Assembly: GCA_003487665.1 (NCBI GenBank)
Contig: DNFA01000015.1
Coordinates: forward strand, 88,009 to 152,008
Direction: 5' to 3'
DNA: 64,000 bases
Source: Oscillibacter sp.
GTDB lineage: Bacteria; Bacillota; Clostridia; Oscillospirales; Oscillospiraceae
A program made the position numbers and the translations under genes. The notes beneath the pieces were generated by a model that saw only the letters and a program-made list of their open reading frames with translations, was not told the DNA's origin and ran no database searches. This document shows, one piece after another, positions 7,169 through 18,096 of this stretch (within the stretch, counting starts at the first letter, position 1; every line of letters begins with the position of its first letter).

Positions 7169-9511
7169 CTACCTTGCATACGCGAGGGCGCGGGCCATCT
7201 CGCCCGTAGAGTCGCCTGCGGCCTTATCCATCGCCGCTGCGGACTTCTGCTGGCCGGCACGGTCGCCCTCGAACTTGTTGTTGATGTTCACGTTCTGCAC
7301 GACGCTCTTACTGACGCTGTTGCTGCCCATAGCCGTCCGCGCCGTGGTGGGGCTGGCTACGTTGGCCTGCGCCATGATGGACATATCGCCCGTCAGAGCG
7401 CCGAGCGCATCGCGTACCTTGGCCTTGCCCGCGCTGATGCCCTTGGTCATCAGGTCGATCATGTCGGGCATATAGGTGTGGAAGTCACTCAACGGGCCTT
7501 CATCCGGTTCGGAGAAGCCGAGGAAGCCCTTGATCTTGCTGGCGACGCCGGAGACTGCCTCTCCGACCTTACCGACCGCGCCCTTGATGCCCTCGACAAT
7601 GTTGTTGATGATGTCAGCACCCCACTGCAGGGCCTGAGCAGGCAGACTCTTGATCCAGTCGATAGCGGCGGTGAAGCCGGTCACGATGCTGTCCTTGATG
7701 TTTCCAATCGTGCCGGTGATGCCCGACAGGATATTCGTAAACGCCGTCGTGATCGCCGTCCAGATGTTGGTGGCGACACCGGAGATGAACTCCCAGATCG
7801 TCGAGAACACCGTGGAGATGGTCTCCCAGACGGCGGAAACCGCACCGGACACCGTCTCTTTGATGCCGTTCCACACGCTGGAGAAGAACGTGCTGATGCC
7901 TTCCCAGATGCTCGTGAAGAAGTTCCCAATCGACGTGAAGATGTTGACGAAGAAATCCTTGATGGCCGTCCAAATGCGAATGGCAAAGGCTTTGATTTTA
8001 TCCCAGTTCTTGTAGAGCAGGATGCCTACGGCAATCAGGGCCATAATCGCCAGAATCACAAGGCCGACAGGGCTGGACACGAACGAGATCACCGCCGAGA
8101 CGCCTTTCACGACCGAAGTGACCGTTCGCACCACGGCGATGACGGTCTTGACGGCGGCTACGACGCCTATGATGACGGCGATGATTTTTGCGATGGCCTC
8201 GCCGGCCTTCACCCACTTATCTGTGTCGATGTTACCGTTCGCAAGCTGGTCGGCAAGGTTTGCGAACTGTGGGGCGATTTTATCTATAATCTTGCCGATA
8301 GCCTCGAACACCGTCTTTATGACGCTCCAGATGCCTTGAAAAATCGGGATCGCCACATTTTTGATGCCCTTCCATACGGCGGTCAGAATGGTCTTGATGT
8401 TCTCCCAAATCTTGATGATGTTGGCGCGGAACTTATCCACGTCAACGCCCGCCCTTTCAAGCAGGCTTCCGAGCAGGGAGTTGTTGCCCTGCATGAAGTT
8501 GATGAAATCCTCCACCAGCAGAGCAATAATGATGATTTTTGCCGCCATCAAAAGAGCTTCTTTGTTGACTCCCTTTAGCCCCTTGATGATGGCTGCCACA
8601 CCACTTGTAATCTTGTCGAACTTGAACGCGAATAGTAGTGCGCCTGCCGCAATGGCCAGTAGTTTCAGCAGATTCCCAGATCCGCCGAGCTTGTCGTTGA
8701 GCCATACGACGGCATTTCGGACGCGGTTCATCACGCGCATGGCTGTATCGGAAAACTTCACCATCGCATTGGCGATAGTGTTCGTCACTCCAAGCGTACT
8801 GTCCATCTGCGTCAGCCAGAGTCCCCATTGGCTTCGGATGACGGTCAAGGCGTCTGTGATTCTGTACTGTACGCCTCCAAACTTTTGCTCAATGGTGTTG
8901 GCATTGTCCACGAACGCAGCCTTCAGATCTGCGACCGTCATAGTTCTGGACGATGCCATCTCTTCCAGTTTATCGGAGGTCGTGCCGAGCTTCTTGTTGA
9001 GCAGTTCTACCGCTTCGGGTGAACGCTCCAAAAGCTGGCTGATTGTTTCGCTGTCAACATAGCCCTTGGCGAAGGACTTGTTAATTGCCTCCATAAGGCC
9101 GGCAATATCTTCATTCGTCTTACCGGCGGACTTAAACAGCATTGTTGCCGCATTATTGAACTTGACCGCTTCGTCGATGTTGCCAAACAGCTCTGGGCTT
9201 TCGTGCACGAGGTCGGAAATCACTCCTGCAGTTTCCGCATAGCTGCTTCGCGTTTGCCGAGCGGACTCCATGATTTTCTTCTGAATCTCAGCTTGGTCTC
9301 CGAGCGCGGCGGTTGAGTTCTTGACCTGTTCATTGACGCGCCCGAACTCTTCCACGAGGGCGTTGATCTTGGTCAGGCTGAACCCGATGCCGATTGCGCC
9401 GAGAAGTTTCGTCGCGGTGCTCTTGATGTCAGAGATTGTTCCGTTGACTTTTTTTACGTCGCCTTCGCGTACTTTGAAGCCAACCTCGTTGATAAACTTC
9501 ACAATCGTCAT
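7169..9511 (-). CDS. Tail tape measure protein
   Basis: A 780-aa protein that sets tail length. The N-terminal third is helical and includes the tape measure core (ESARQTRSSYAETAGVISDL, AATMLFKSAGKTNEDIAGLMEAI, QLLERSPEAVELLNKKLG), similar to lambda/Mu-type tape measure domains. Central hydrophobic segments (about 285-345 and 455-510) and amphipathic W-rich repeats (IWTAIKDFFVNIF, IWEGISTFFSSVW, VWETISTVFSTIW, IWTAITTAFTNIL at roughly 33-residue spacing) follow. I prefer ATG 9511, behind GGAGG, to the ATG seven codons earlier. The gene is separated from its chaperone by an opposite-strand moron. Confidence 0.93.
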   Translation of the reverse strand: MTIVKFINEVGFKVREGDVKKVNGTISDIKSTATKLLGAIGIGFSLTKINALVEEFGRVNEQVKNSTAALGDQAEIQKKIMESARQTRSSYAETAGVISDLVHESPELFGNIDEAVKFNNAATMLFKSAGKTNEDIAGLMEAINKSFAKGYVDSETISQLLERSPEAVELLNKKLGTTSDKLEEMASSRTMTVADLKAAFVDNANTIEQKFGGVQYRITDALTVIRSQWGLWLTQMDSTLGVTNTIANAMVKFSDTAMRVMNRVRNAVVWLNDKLGGSGNLLKLLAIAAGALLFAFKFDKITSGVAAIIKGLKGVNKEALLMAAKIIIIALLVEDFINFMQGNNSLLGSLLERAGVDVDKFRANIIKIWENIKTILTAVWKGIKNVAIPIFQGIWSVIKTVFEAIGKIIDKIAPQFANLADQLANGNIDTDKWVKAGEAIAKIIAVIIGVVAAVKTVIAVVRTVTSVVKGVSAVISFVSSPVGLVILAIMALIAVGILLYKNWDKIKAFAIRIWTAIKDFFVNIFTSIGNFFTSIWEGISTFFSSVWNGIKETVSGAVSAVWETISTVFSTIWEFISGVATNIWTAITTAFTNILSGITGTIGNIKDSIVTGFTAAIDWIKSLPAQALQWGADIINNIVEGIKGAVGKVGEAVSGVASKIKGFLGFSEPDEGPLSDFHTYMPDMIDLMTKGISAGKAKVRDALGALTGDMSIMAQANVASPTTARTAMGSNSVSKSVVQNVNINNKFEGDRAGQQKSAAAMDKAAGDSTGEMARALAYAR

Positions 9512-9553
9512 GAGCAATCGCCCTCCTTTCATGGCAGATTTTACCGCTCCGTG

Positions 9554-9582
9554 TTGACCGCACCGCTCAAAGCTGATAGAAT
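9554..9582 (+). promoter_or_regulatory. Sigma-70-type promoter of the tail-operon moron
   Basis: TTGACC (9554-9559), 17-base spacer, TAGAAT (9577-9582) on the + strand. It points to the single + gene at 9630 and lies in the gap between the tape measure and chaperone genes. A second TATAAT at 9604-9609 lacks a fitting -35. Confidence 0.65.
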
Positions 9583-9629
9583 ATCACTCATAAGCCGCAA
9601 GGCTATAATTCAGAGAGGAGCACACGATC

Positions 9630-9986
9630 ATGGCAAACACGGTTCTCGCCGGTGATTACAGCGGCCTGATTTCGTTCAAGGGCGACAAAAAAGGGCTTCT
9701 CATTACCGAGAACAAATTCTTCGGTGCGAAGAAGACCTTCATCAACAAGACTACCGTAGACCACTACGAGCTGGTCATGCAGGAGGGCAATTCCAGCATG
9801 GGCAGCGGCGTGGCCCGCGGTGCTGTTGGCGCAGCACTCTTTGGCGGAATTGGCGCCATCGCTGGAGCTAACTCCGCCAAAAAGAACAGCGATTACACTG
9901 TCTCGATCATCTTCAAAGACGGGACTAAGGCTTTGTGTTCTCTTGACGCCGACAACTACAAAGCCCTCGTCCGCATCATGTACTGA
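9630..9986 (+). CDS. Moron protein with glycine-zipper segment, function unknown
   Basis: A 118-aa protein on the strand opposite to all surrounding tail genes. It has an N-terminal beta-rich part (AGDYSGLISFKGDKKGLLIT), a central hydrophobic glycine-zipper-like stretch (GVARGAVGAALFGGIGAIAG, about residues 60-79) and a C-terminal beta part (YTVSIIFKDGTKALCSLD). Similar small proteins occur in Firmicutes but I know no function. It has its own promoter, a strong ribosome site (GAGAGGAG) and a terminator, so it is probably expressed in the lysogen. Membrane association or a lysogenic conversion role is inference. Confidence 0.8.
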   Translation: MANTVLAGDYSGLISFKGDKKGLLITENKFFGAKKTFINKTTVDHYELVMQEGNSSMGSGVARGAVGAALFGGIGAIAGANSAKKNSDYTVSIIFKDGTKALCSLDADNYKALVRIMY

Positions 9987-10002
9987 GGTGCAAATGGAAA
10001 AG

Positions 10003-10030
10003 CTCGCTCCCACGCGGAGCGGGCTTTTTA
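10003..10030. terminator. Bidirectional intrinsic terminator
   Basis: A 9-bp stem GCTCGCTCC/GGAGCGGGC (one wobble) with a 5-base loop, followed by TTTTT on the + strand and CTTTT on the - strand. It ends the + strand moron and overlaps the stop of the - strand chaperone extension, so it may also reduce read-through into the tape measure gene. Confidence 0.8.
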
Positions 10031-10336
10031 TCTGCCCATTTCAGCCTGCATCTCCTCGGCTTGGAACCGCTCGATGTCCCTGTCCATGCTATACAGCGCG
10101 TACAGCTTCAGAGCTTCGTCGAGGGTGTAGGCTTCGTCCAACTCGGACTTCGTGGCAATACCCGCTTTGATAAGCGAGTACATTCTCAGCTCAAGCTCGC
10201 TGAAGCGTTCGAAGTCGAAGTCTCCCCATTTTCGGATGTCGGAGTCCCCTTCCGTAGCTTGTCGATAAGGCTGCCAGATTGGATTCCGACTCTCTTGAAA
10301 AAACCCTTGAAGTTCAGCTTGATAACTTCGTAGCAC
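10028..10336 (-). CDS. Tail assembly chaperone frameshift extension (T domain)
   Basis: This frame overlaps the chaperone gene by about 150 bases in the -1 frame. Its own ATG lacks a good ribosome site. It is most simply read as the extension reached by -1 slippage at 10297-10303, giving a fusion ...KLNFKGFF-QESRNPIWQPYRQ... ending MQAEMGR. Downstream part (ERFSELELRMYSLIKAGIATKSELDEA) is helical. In lambda-like and many contractile phages the G-T pair is made this way and both forms are needed to load the tape measure protein, whose gene follows after the moron. Confidence 0.75.
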   Translation of the reverse strand: MLRSYQAELQGFFQESRNPIWQPYRQATEGDSDIRKWGDFDFERFSELELRMYSLIKAGIATKSELDEAYTLDEALKLYALYSMDRDIERFQAEEMQAEMGR

Positions 10337-10740
10337 AGGATGAACATATCCTGCAGTTCGCCGCAGAACATCTCGTCGGCCAGATCCTTGTCGAGAATGA
10401 CGGTGTCACCGTCGGTGTCCTCGCCCTGAACGCTGATATTCTGCTGGTCGATCAGCAGGCGGCGCATCATGCGTTCGACCTTGTCACCAGAAATCGTAGA
10501 GAGTGCGCTGCTGATGGCAGGCATAGCCTCCTCGATGTCCATGTCCAGCGGGTTCGCTGCGGCGTCAGAGCCGCCGTCTCCCGTGTCGAGGCCGCCAAAC
10601 AGCGGGGCGATGCCCGCCAAAATTGGGGACAGCAAGGCGGCCAGTTCACCGCTGATGTTCGCCGCCGCAAAGGCGCCGAACGGGCGGATATAGAACGTGT
10701 TCTCCCCAATGACCTTCTCAATCGTCTGCATTCTTCTCAT
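10186..10740 (-). CDS. Tail assembly chaperone (G protein, unshifted form)
   Basis: A 184-aa acidic protein starting MRRMQTIEKVIGENTFYIRPFGAFAAANISGEL-like sequence, typical of chaperones (TAC) that precede the tape measure gene. A central loop (LDTGDGGSDAAANPLDMD) is followed by a helical domain with MMRRLLIDQQNISV and ELQDMFILCYEVIKLN. The frame continues about 35 codons past the slip site into a Ser/Thr-rich end. Start 10740 has GAGGGGG at 9 bases. Gene order tube-TAC-TMP supports the call. Confidence 0.82.
   Translation of the reverse strand: MRRMQTIEKVIGENTFYIRPFGAFAAANISGELAALLSPILAGIAPLFGGLDTGDGGSDAAANPLDMDIEEAMPAISSALSTISGDKVERMMRRLLIDQQNISVQGEDTDGDTVILDKDLADEMFCGELQDMFILCYEVIKLNFKGFFKRVGIQSGSLIDKLRKGTPTSENGETSTSNASASLS
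10297..10303 (-). other. Slippery heptamer for -1 programmed frameshift
   Basis: On the - strand the zero-frame codons GGT TTT TTC form the heptamer T_TTT_TTC, preceded by GGG. Slipping back one base joins the chaperone frame to the overlapping extension frame exactly at Gly-Phe-Phe, which is readable in both frames. Confidence 0.75.
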
Positions 10741-10768
10741 AGTTCATAACCCCCTCGTTATGTACGGT

Positions 10769-10795
10769 AGAGGCCGCCCTTGACGGACGGCCTCT
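10769..10795 (-). terminator. Hairpin between tail tube and chaperone genes
   Basis: An 8-bp inverted repeat AGAGGCCG/CGGCCTCT with an 11-base loop in the 64-base gap. There is no T-run on the - strand, so it may protect the tube mRNA 3' end or lower downstream expression rather than terminate fully. Confidence 0.5.
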
Positions 10796-10804
10796 TTGTG
10801 TTGC

Positions 10805-11221
10805 TTACTCGGTCAGCTCGCCAGAGCCGGTGTGCAGCTCCCACTCGCGGTTGTTGGACTCTTTGCCGAAGCCGCGGGATGCGGGCTTGGCGGGCCATGC
10901 CGCGTCGGAACTGAACACCATGCCGCCCTTCAGGTCTTTAATCAGGATCGGGAACATACCGTCGCCGGTCTGACGATCCTGCTTGAAGCGGTTCTGCAGG
11001 AAGCTGTTCGTCTCTGAGGTCTGCAGCACGGTCAGCTTCACGATGTAGGTATCATCAGGGCTGATACTGCGGACGATTTCGCCGTCGCAACCGACCTTCT
11101 TAGTGACACCGTCTCCATTCGGGTCGATGGTGATAAAGCTGTCGTCGGCGTAGCCGGCGACAATGTGGTTGCCGAGCGCAATCGTGACTTCTTTCGGGTT
11201 GTAGGTCTTGATCTTACCCAT
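10805..11221 (-). CDS. Tail tube protein (DUF3277 / phiTE-KPP10 type)
   Basis: A 138-aa protein, beginning MGKIKTYNPKEVTIALGNHIVAGYADDSFITIDPNGDG, which fits the DUF3277 tube family that partners DUF3383-type sheaths. The conserved features are the GYADDSFI strand, the TKKVGCDGEIVRS turn and the segment TVLQTSETNSFLQ. It forms the inner hexameric tube. Start has a GGAGG-type site (AAGGAGGAACTGAG). It sits 18 bases after the sheath gene, the standard order. Confidence 0.88.
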   Translation of the reverse strand: MGKIKTYNPKEVTIALGNHIVAGYADDSFITIDPNGDGVTKKVGCDGEIVRSISPDDTYIVKLTVLQTSETNSFLQNRFKQDRQTGDGMFPILIKDLKGGMVFSSDAAWPAKPASRGFGKESNNREWELHTGSGELTE

Positions 11222-11239
11222 CTCTCAGTTCCTCCTTCC

Positions 11240-13537
<2,298 letters not shown>

Positions 13538-13541
<4 letters not shown>

Positions 13542-14092
13542 GGCGTATCACCTCCGTCGGTCGGCTTTGCGAGCGACAAGAAGCCCTCCTCGTCAATCAC
13601 CAGCCCGGAATCGTCCTTGATGCGCACCACGCCGACGGTGTCTGCGGACGCAATGGGGAAATTCGTAATGGGCGGGATCTCCTGCTGGGTCTTCCCCGCT
13701 GTTGCTGGGTCATCCTGCGGCGGGTCTTCGATGTCCGAAGCCCGCGCGCCGTCTGTCGGCACGAGGCAGAACTGATAGTTCAAGTGCGACAGCACCGTAT
13801 GATCCCACGGCTGGGCGGCAGTACACTCGTACCAGTCGCCCATGTAGTACAACAGGTCGCCCTTGATGCCGGTAGCTTCGCTGGCCGGTATCAGCACATC
13901 GGTTCCGTGGCCTTCCAGATGTTTCATCTTGCGTTCGCCCTCAGGCAGCGCAAGCATCGCATCCGAACCCATCGGGTGGATATGCAGACTGGCAACAAAG
14001 TCCTCGTGGTCTGCGGTGATGTAACCGCGAATGTTCTGCGGCTCTTTGAACCGGCGTACCCAGTATTTCTTGTTGAACAACGTAATGTTCAC
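13538..14092 (-). CDS. Neck/head completion-region protein with fibre-like C-terminal motif
   Basis: A 184-aa protein starting MNITLFNKKYWVRRFKEPQ (GTG 14092, behind GAGGTGAT; a TTG two codons earlier is less likely). The first 110 residues are beta-rich with an ADHEDFVASLHIHPMGSD segment; position between the gp10-like gene and the terminator suggests a head-tail stopper. The acidic linker ends in TVGVVRIKDDSGLVIDEEGF, related to a motif in the tail fibre and the DUF4054 gene. No named family recognised with certainty. Confidence 0.65.
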
Positions 14093-14094
14093 GG

Positions 14095-14549
14095 TCAATC
14101 ACCTCGTTCCTTGATGACGAAGTCAACCGACTGCCTCATGTGGCCGGTGTCTATCAACGGCTGCTCGGACTTTTTCTTCTTGATGGTGGATGGCTTATTC
14201 GCCACGAAACCGCCATCGACGATCTCCTGCTGCACAAGGCCCTTGCAGAAGACGCCCAAATCCTTTAGGGCCTTTTCGGTCGTGCCGCCCTCGGCCAGCG
14301 TCTTGTTGACCTGCTCACAGGCCGCTTTCAGTTCGGGCTCGTGGTTCTCGAAGCTCTGTCGCATGAACGGTCTGGCTGGGCTGTCAGAGGTGCCGAGTTC
14401 GTTGTACGCGGCCACGTCCGCAAGGGATGTGCCGTCTTCGTAGGTCTGGCCCTCTTGGAACCCGACCTGCACTTCAAGCCGGGAGAGCTTCTGCAGTTGC
14501 TCGAAATACCTTCTGCCCTCAGGCGTCAGGTCTGAAATGCTCAACGCCA

Positions 14550-14550
<1 letters not shown>
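14095..14550 (-). CDS. HK97 gp10-like / virion morphogenesis neck protein
   Basis: A 151-aa protein with pattern of gp10-like proteins: LSRLEVQVGFQEG near the N-terminus, DVAAYNELGTSDSPARPFMRQSF (the conserved YN.fGT...pPRPFmr motif) and a C-terminal segment with PSTIKKKKSEQPLIDTGHMRQS (the .PLidTG.L..S motif). These proteins sit at the neck and help complete the head-tail joint. The site is AGGGAGGAA. It overlaps neighbours by 4 and 1 bases. Confidence 0.85.
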
Positions 14551-15092
<542 letters not shown>

Positions 15093-15461
15093 TTACTTGT
15101 TCTCGTCGGCAGCCTTTGCGGCAGCGGCCTTCTTGGCGGCGTCAGCCTTGGCCTTATCCTCTGCGGCCTTCTTGGCAGCAGCTTCCGCCTCAGCCTTGGC
15201 CTTCGCGTCAGCTTCGGCCTTTGCCTTGGCTTCTGCCTCGGCCTTCACCTTGGCATCCTCTTCCAGTTTTCTCGCAGCAGCCTCTTCGACGGCCTTCTGG
15301 AAGGCGGCCTCGCTCTCGTCGGTCTCCAGCAGCCCCTTGGCGATGAACGCCTGAATGGCGGGCAGCTTGAGAGTGGCCTCGTTGATGTCCATAGACGCAT
15401 CGGGCATGAGGATCGTCGTGCCGATGTTGATAATCTTGGAGCCCTTATTTCTGATCTTCAT
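15093..15461 (-). CDS. Ala/Lys/Glu-rich helical virion-region protein
   Basis: A 122-aa protein with a small N-terminal domain (MKIRNKGSKIINIGTTILMPDASMDI) and a C-terminal half of repeated KAKAEAEA-type units, predicted as one long charged helix or coiled coil. ATG 15461 has AGGAGG at 6 bases. It sits between the major capsid gene and the adaptor. The N-terminal domain resembles small proteins found after capsid genes in related phages; function not known. Confidence 0.65.
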   Translation of the reverse strand: MKIRNKGSKIINIGTTILMPDASMDINEATLKLPAIQAFIAKGLLETDESEAAFQKAVEEAAARKLEEDAKVKAEAEAKAKAEADAKAKAEAEAAAKKAAEDKAKADAAKKAAAAKAADENK

Positions 15462-15542
15462 GATGAACCTCCTGTTATTCGTGGGCTGCCGCAGGGTGGC
15501 TCCTCGACAGCCTGACGTTATTCTCGATTGGCGCAAATGTTA

Positions 15543-15572
15543 TGGGGAGATTGCCGCGTGGCAACCTCCCCA
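15543..15572 (-). terminator. Strong hairpin after the major capsid gene
   Basis: A 13-bp stem with a 4-base loop. In the - strand RNA every position pairs (one G-U), while the + strand version has an A-C mismatch, so it is built for the - strand transcript. No T-run follows; it may stabilise capsid mRNA or partially terminate. Confidence 0.6.
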
Positions 15573-15588
15573 CAAAAATTTTCCCCTC

Positions 15589-16626
15589 TTAGGACACGCC
15601 GACCGCGATCAGAGCGGACAGCGGGTAGTAGACGATGACGCCAGCGGTGCGGGCCTCGCAGAGAATGATGGTCTCCAGCTTCTCGACCTGCAGGGGGTAC
15701 TGGTAGAACGGCATCGGGTTCTCCAGAGTCAGCTTGCGGGGGTCGTTCTTGAACAGGAACGCCACGCCCTGGGGGTTGCCGCCGGTCGCGTAGGGGTTGG
15801 TCTCAGGAGAGTCGGCATCCAGCTCAGCGGTAGACACGACGTTCTTGATGTACGGAGCGTGCTCCTGAATGAACGCCAGAACCGTAGTGCTGGTGTCGGG
15901 AATGCGGCGGGTGGAGATGTCCATGAACACGTCAGCGGGGACACACAGGGTATCGGGGCGCTCGACGTTCTTGGTGATCTTCGCAACCTGCTTCGCCATG
16001 CCGTTCACGTCGGCGAGGATCTCGTCGGCGGACTTTTCGGCCCACTTGGTCTTGCCGCTGGCATTGGCGCCGATGGTGTAGAGAGGAATATTCTGGCCGT
16101 CGGACAGAACGCCCATCAGGCCGCTTTCCTCGTCGCCGCACCATGCGATCTTGTTGGTCAGGGCGTCGATCTGGTAACGAGCAGACTCACCCTTGCGGGC
16201 GTCCAGAGACTTGCCGGCCAGACGAGAAGCCCGCATCTCCTGAGCGGAGTAGCCGTAGCTGTCGCCAATGGACTTGATCTTGGCGAAGCTGGGCTTGCCG
16301 GTCACGTCCGCACGGGGCAGGTCGGTGGAGTAGTTGTCGATAATCTTCGCCAGACCGGTCTTGTCGTAGGTGTAGTAGGTGATGGTCTCCGCGCCGGGGT
16401 CGGCCTCGGAGCTCTGCGGGAACAGGTGCAGGGCCGTCAGTTCGGGGTACTCGACGTCGTAGGACTGAGCCTTGACGTGGTCGAGTTCACGGGCGAAAAA
16501 GACGGAAGCATCCTCGGCACTATCGAAGCGAGTGCCCTCGGAAGCCATGATAGCCTTGGGGATCTTGGAGCCCCGCAGGGTCATGGCCTCGTCGCTATCA
16601 TAGTTCATGTGCTTTTTGGTAGCCAT
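15589..16626 (-). CDS. Major capsid protein (DUF2184, HK97-fold type)
   Basis: A 345-aa protein with DUF2184 capsid features: an N-terminal arm (MNYDSDEAMTLRG, ASVFFARELDHVKAQSYDVEYPELTALHLFP), the PRADVTGKPSFAKIKSIGDSY segment with YSAQEMRASRLAGKSLDARK helix, then ALTNKIAWCGDEESGLMGVL. The C-terminal AGVIVYYPLSALIAVGVS strand is typical. It follows the cement gene. Start has AAAGGAGGAA. Codon choice is strongly GC-ending, as expected for a highly expressed gene here. Confidence 0.9.
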   Translation of the reverse strand: MATKKHMNYDSDEAMTLRGSKIPKAIMASEGTRFDSAEDASVFFARELDHVKAQSYDVEYPELTALHLFPQSSEADPGAETITYYTYDKTGLAKIIDNYSTDLPRADVTGKPSFAKIKSIGDSYGYSAQEMRASRLAGKSLDARKGESARYQIDALTNKIAWCGDEESGLMGVLSDGQNIPLYTIGANASGKTKWAEKSADEILADVNGMAKQVAKITKNVERPDTLCVPADVFMDISTRRIPDTSTTVLAFIQEHAPYIKNVVSTAELDADSPETNPYATGGNPQGVAFLFKNDPRKLTLENPMPFYQYPLQVEKLETIILCEARTAGVIVYYPLSALIAVGVS

Positions 16627-16646
16627 AATTCACGTTCCTCCTTTTC

Positions 16647-17177
16647 TTACGCCTGAGCCTGATTGAACAGCTCAATCGGGGCAATCTGGGCGTTGGTATC
16701 GACACCGCCGACAAAGCGGGCCTTGACGGCGATGGTGGCGGGGTCGCCCTGATGGCTTTCGCCAGAAGCAGGGGTGCCAGCCTCGTTGGTGAAGCAGCCA
16801 GCCTCTTCGCCCTCGGTAATCAGGTAAACGCTGTCACCGTAGGCAGGCTCGACGCCCTCAGCCACGCGGCCGTAAATCTTGCCGTAGCGCATGACGCCAA
16901 CGGCAGCACCCTTACGAACGGCGAGCTTGCCCTCCAGATCGTACTCGGTGGTGCGGTTGTTGGTGGTGATGCCCTCAAACTTGGCGGCGGTAGCGGCCTT
17001 CTTGGGCAGGGCGATATTGACACCGGGCTTGCTGCCCTGAACGACGCCCGCGCCGAACTTCAAGACGCCGTTCTCCTCTTCATTGAGGAAAGTGTCGATC
17101 TGGTGCGGCGCGACATCAACGATACCGCCAGCCGCGCCAATAGGGGTGGAATAGCCGTACTTGGTCTGAGCACTCAT
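16647..17177 (-). CDS. Structural cement/decoration protein
   Basis: A 176-aa protein rich in Gly and beta strands (YGYSTPIGAAGGIVDVAPHQIDTFLN, LKFGAGVVQGSKPGVNIALP, GVMRYGKIYGRVAEGVEPAYGDSVYLIT). This is the pattern of capsid cement proteins encoded just before DUF2184 capsid genes (KPP10/Pam3-like phages). It probably trimerises on the capsid surface. Start ATG has AAAGGAGGAAAAGTAAC. Confidence 0.78.
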   Translation of the reverse strand: MSAQTKYGYSTPIGAAGGIVDVAPHQIDTFLNEEENGVLKFGAGVVQGSKPGVNIALPKKAATAAKFEGITTNNRTTEYDLEGKLAVRKGAAVGVMRYGKIYGRVAEGVEPAYGDSVYLITEGEEAGCFTNEAGTPASGESHQGDPATIAVKARFVGGVDTNAQIAPIELFNQAQA

Positions 17178-17178
17178 G

Positions 17179-18096
17179 TTACTTTTCCTCCTTTGCTCTA
17201 TTCTGGCGACGCTCGATCATCTTCTGACGGGCGGAATCAGCAGAACCGACGCCGTTGCTGACAGGGGTGCGAGAGTCGCGGTTGAACATCTGCTTCTTCT
17301 GGTAGCCGACGTCCTTCTTGGAGCGGGACTCGACATCGGCGACGGCGTACTCGAACGCAGCGTTCACGAACGCATCGCTCTTGCCGTCCAGACGCATCTC
17401 GGGACGCACAGCCTTGATGATGGCCTTCTTGGCGGCGGAGATGCTCATATCCTCAACACCGTCGAGGTTCAGGGCCTTACCGATCATGCCGATCTTCACG
17501 CGCTGGCGGATGATGGCGTCGATGCCGTCGGCGTTCAGGACTTCGCCCTGGGTGTGGTCGGCGGGCGTAGCGGTGGGGATTGGGTCATCGTCGCTGTCCT
17601 GATTGTCGGTGTCGTCGTCGCCCTCGTCGTTGTTCTCGTCGGTGGTGTCATCACCTTCGTCGGTCTGAGGATCGGTGCAGCCAGCCTCGTCGAACTCCTT
17701 CTGCGCGAGCAGAGTGTCGATGATGTCGAACAGGATGTCCATGTCCTCGTCCTGATTGGCAATGACGCCCTTCGCGGACTCCAGATCCTCAGGGTCGCCG
17801 TCAGCATCGCGGCGGTCACGGTTGTCCTTGACAGCCGCCACCTTATCCTCGACAGTCTGGGGCTCCTGACCGGCGGGAGCGACAACGGTATCGTCGTCAT
17901 CCTGCGCGGCAGCGGGGGCGTTGGTGGGCTTGGCGCTTACTACGGGATCAGTACCCTCGGTGGGGTCCTCGTCGGTCTTGGCGGCGAGGCGCTGAGCACG
18001 GCGGGCCTTGTACTCCTCGATGGCCTTGGCGAGCTCTTCCGGGGACAGAACGCCATCAGCGCGACGAGCATTCTTGGGAGCATTTTTCTTCTTCAT
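17179..18096 (-). CDS. Nested scaffold protein (internal start)
   Basis: The same frame as the protease gene, restarting at ATG 18096 with perfect AAAGGAGG upstream at normal spacing; the upstream protein sequence there (LKGGKVMKKKN) is itself shaped by the ribosome site. The 305-aa product starts MKKKNAPKNARRADG, is acidic in the middle and has a conserved-looking C-terminal part (LNADGIDAIIRQRVKIGMIG, RLDGKSDAFVNAAFEYAVAD). Nested scaffolds inside protease genes are known from lambda (C/Nu3) and others. Confidence 0.7.
   Translation of the reverse strand: MKKKNAPKNARRADGVLSPEELAKAIEEYKARRAQRLAAKTDEDPTEGTDPVVSAKPTNAPAAAQDDDDTVVAPAGQEPQTVEDKVAAVKDNRDRRDADGDPEDLESAKGVIANQDEDMDILFDIIDTLLAQKEFDEAGCTDPQTDEGDDTTDENNDEGDDDTDNQDSDDDPIPTATPADHTQGEVLNADGIDAIIRQRVKIGMIGKALNLDGVEDMSISAAKKAIIKAVRPEMRLDGKSDAFVNAAFEYAVADVESRSKKDVGYQKKQMFNRDSRTPVSNGVGSADSARQKMIERRQNRAKEEK

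Noticed and set aside
6959..8578. Long + strand open frame (539 codons) opposite the tape measure gene
   Set aside because: Antisense shadow of a repetitive GC-rich gene; no ribosome site and low-complexity Asp/Arg/Gly translation.
15100..15260. Repetitive DNA resembling a repeat array
   Set aside because: It encodes Ala/Lys/Glu helix repeats in frame and has no spacers; not CRISPR.
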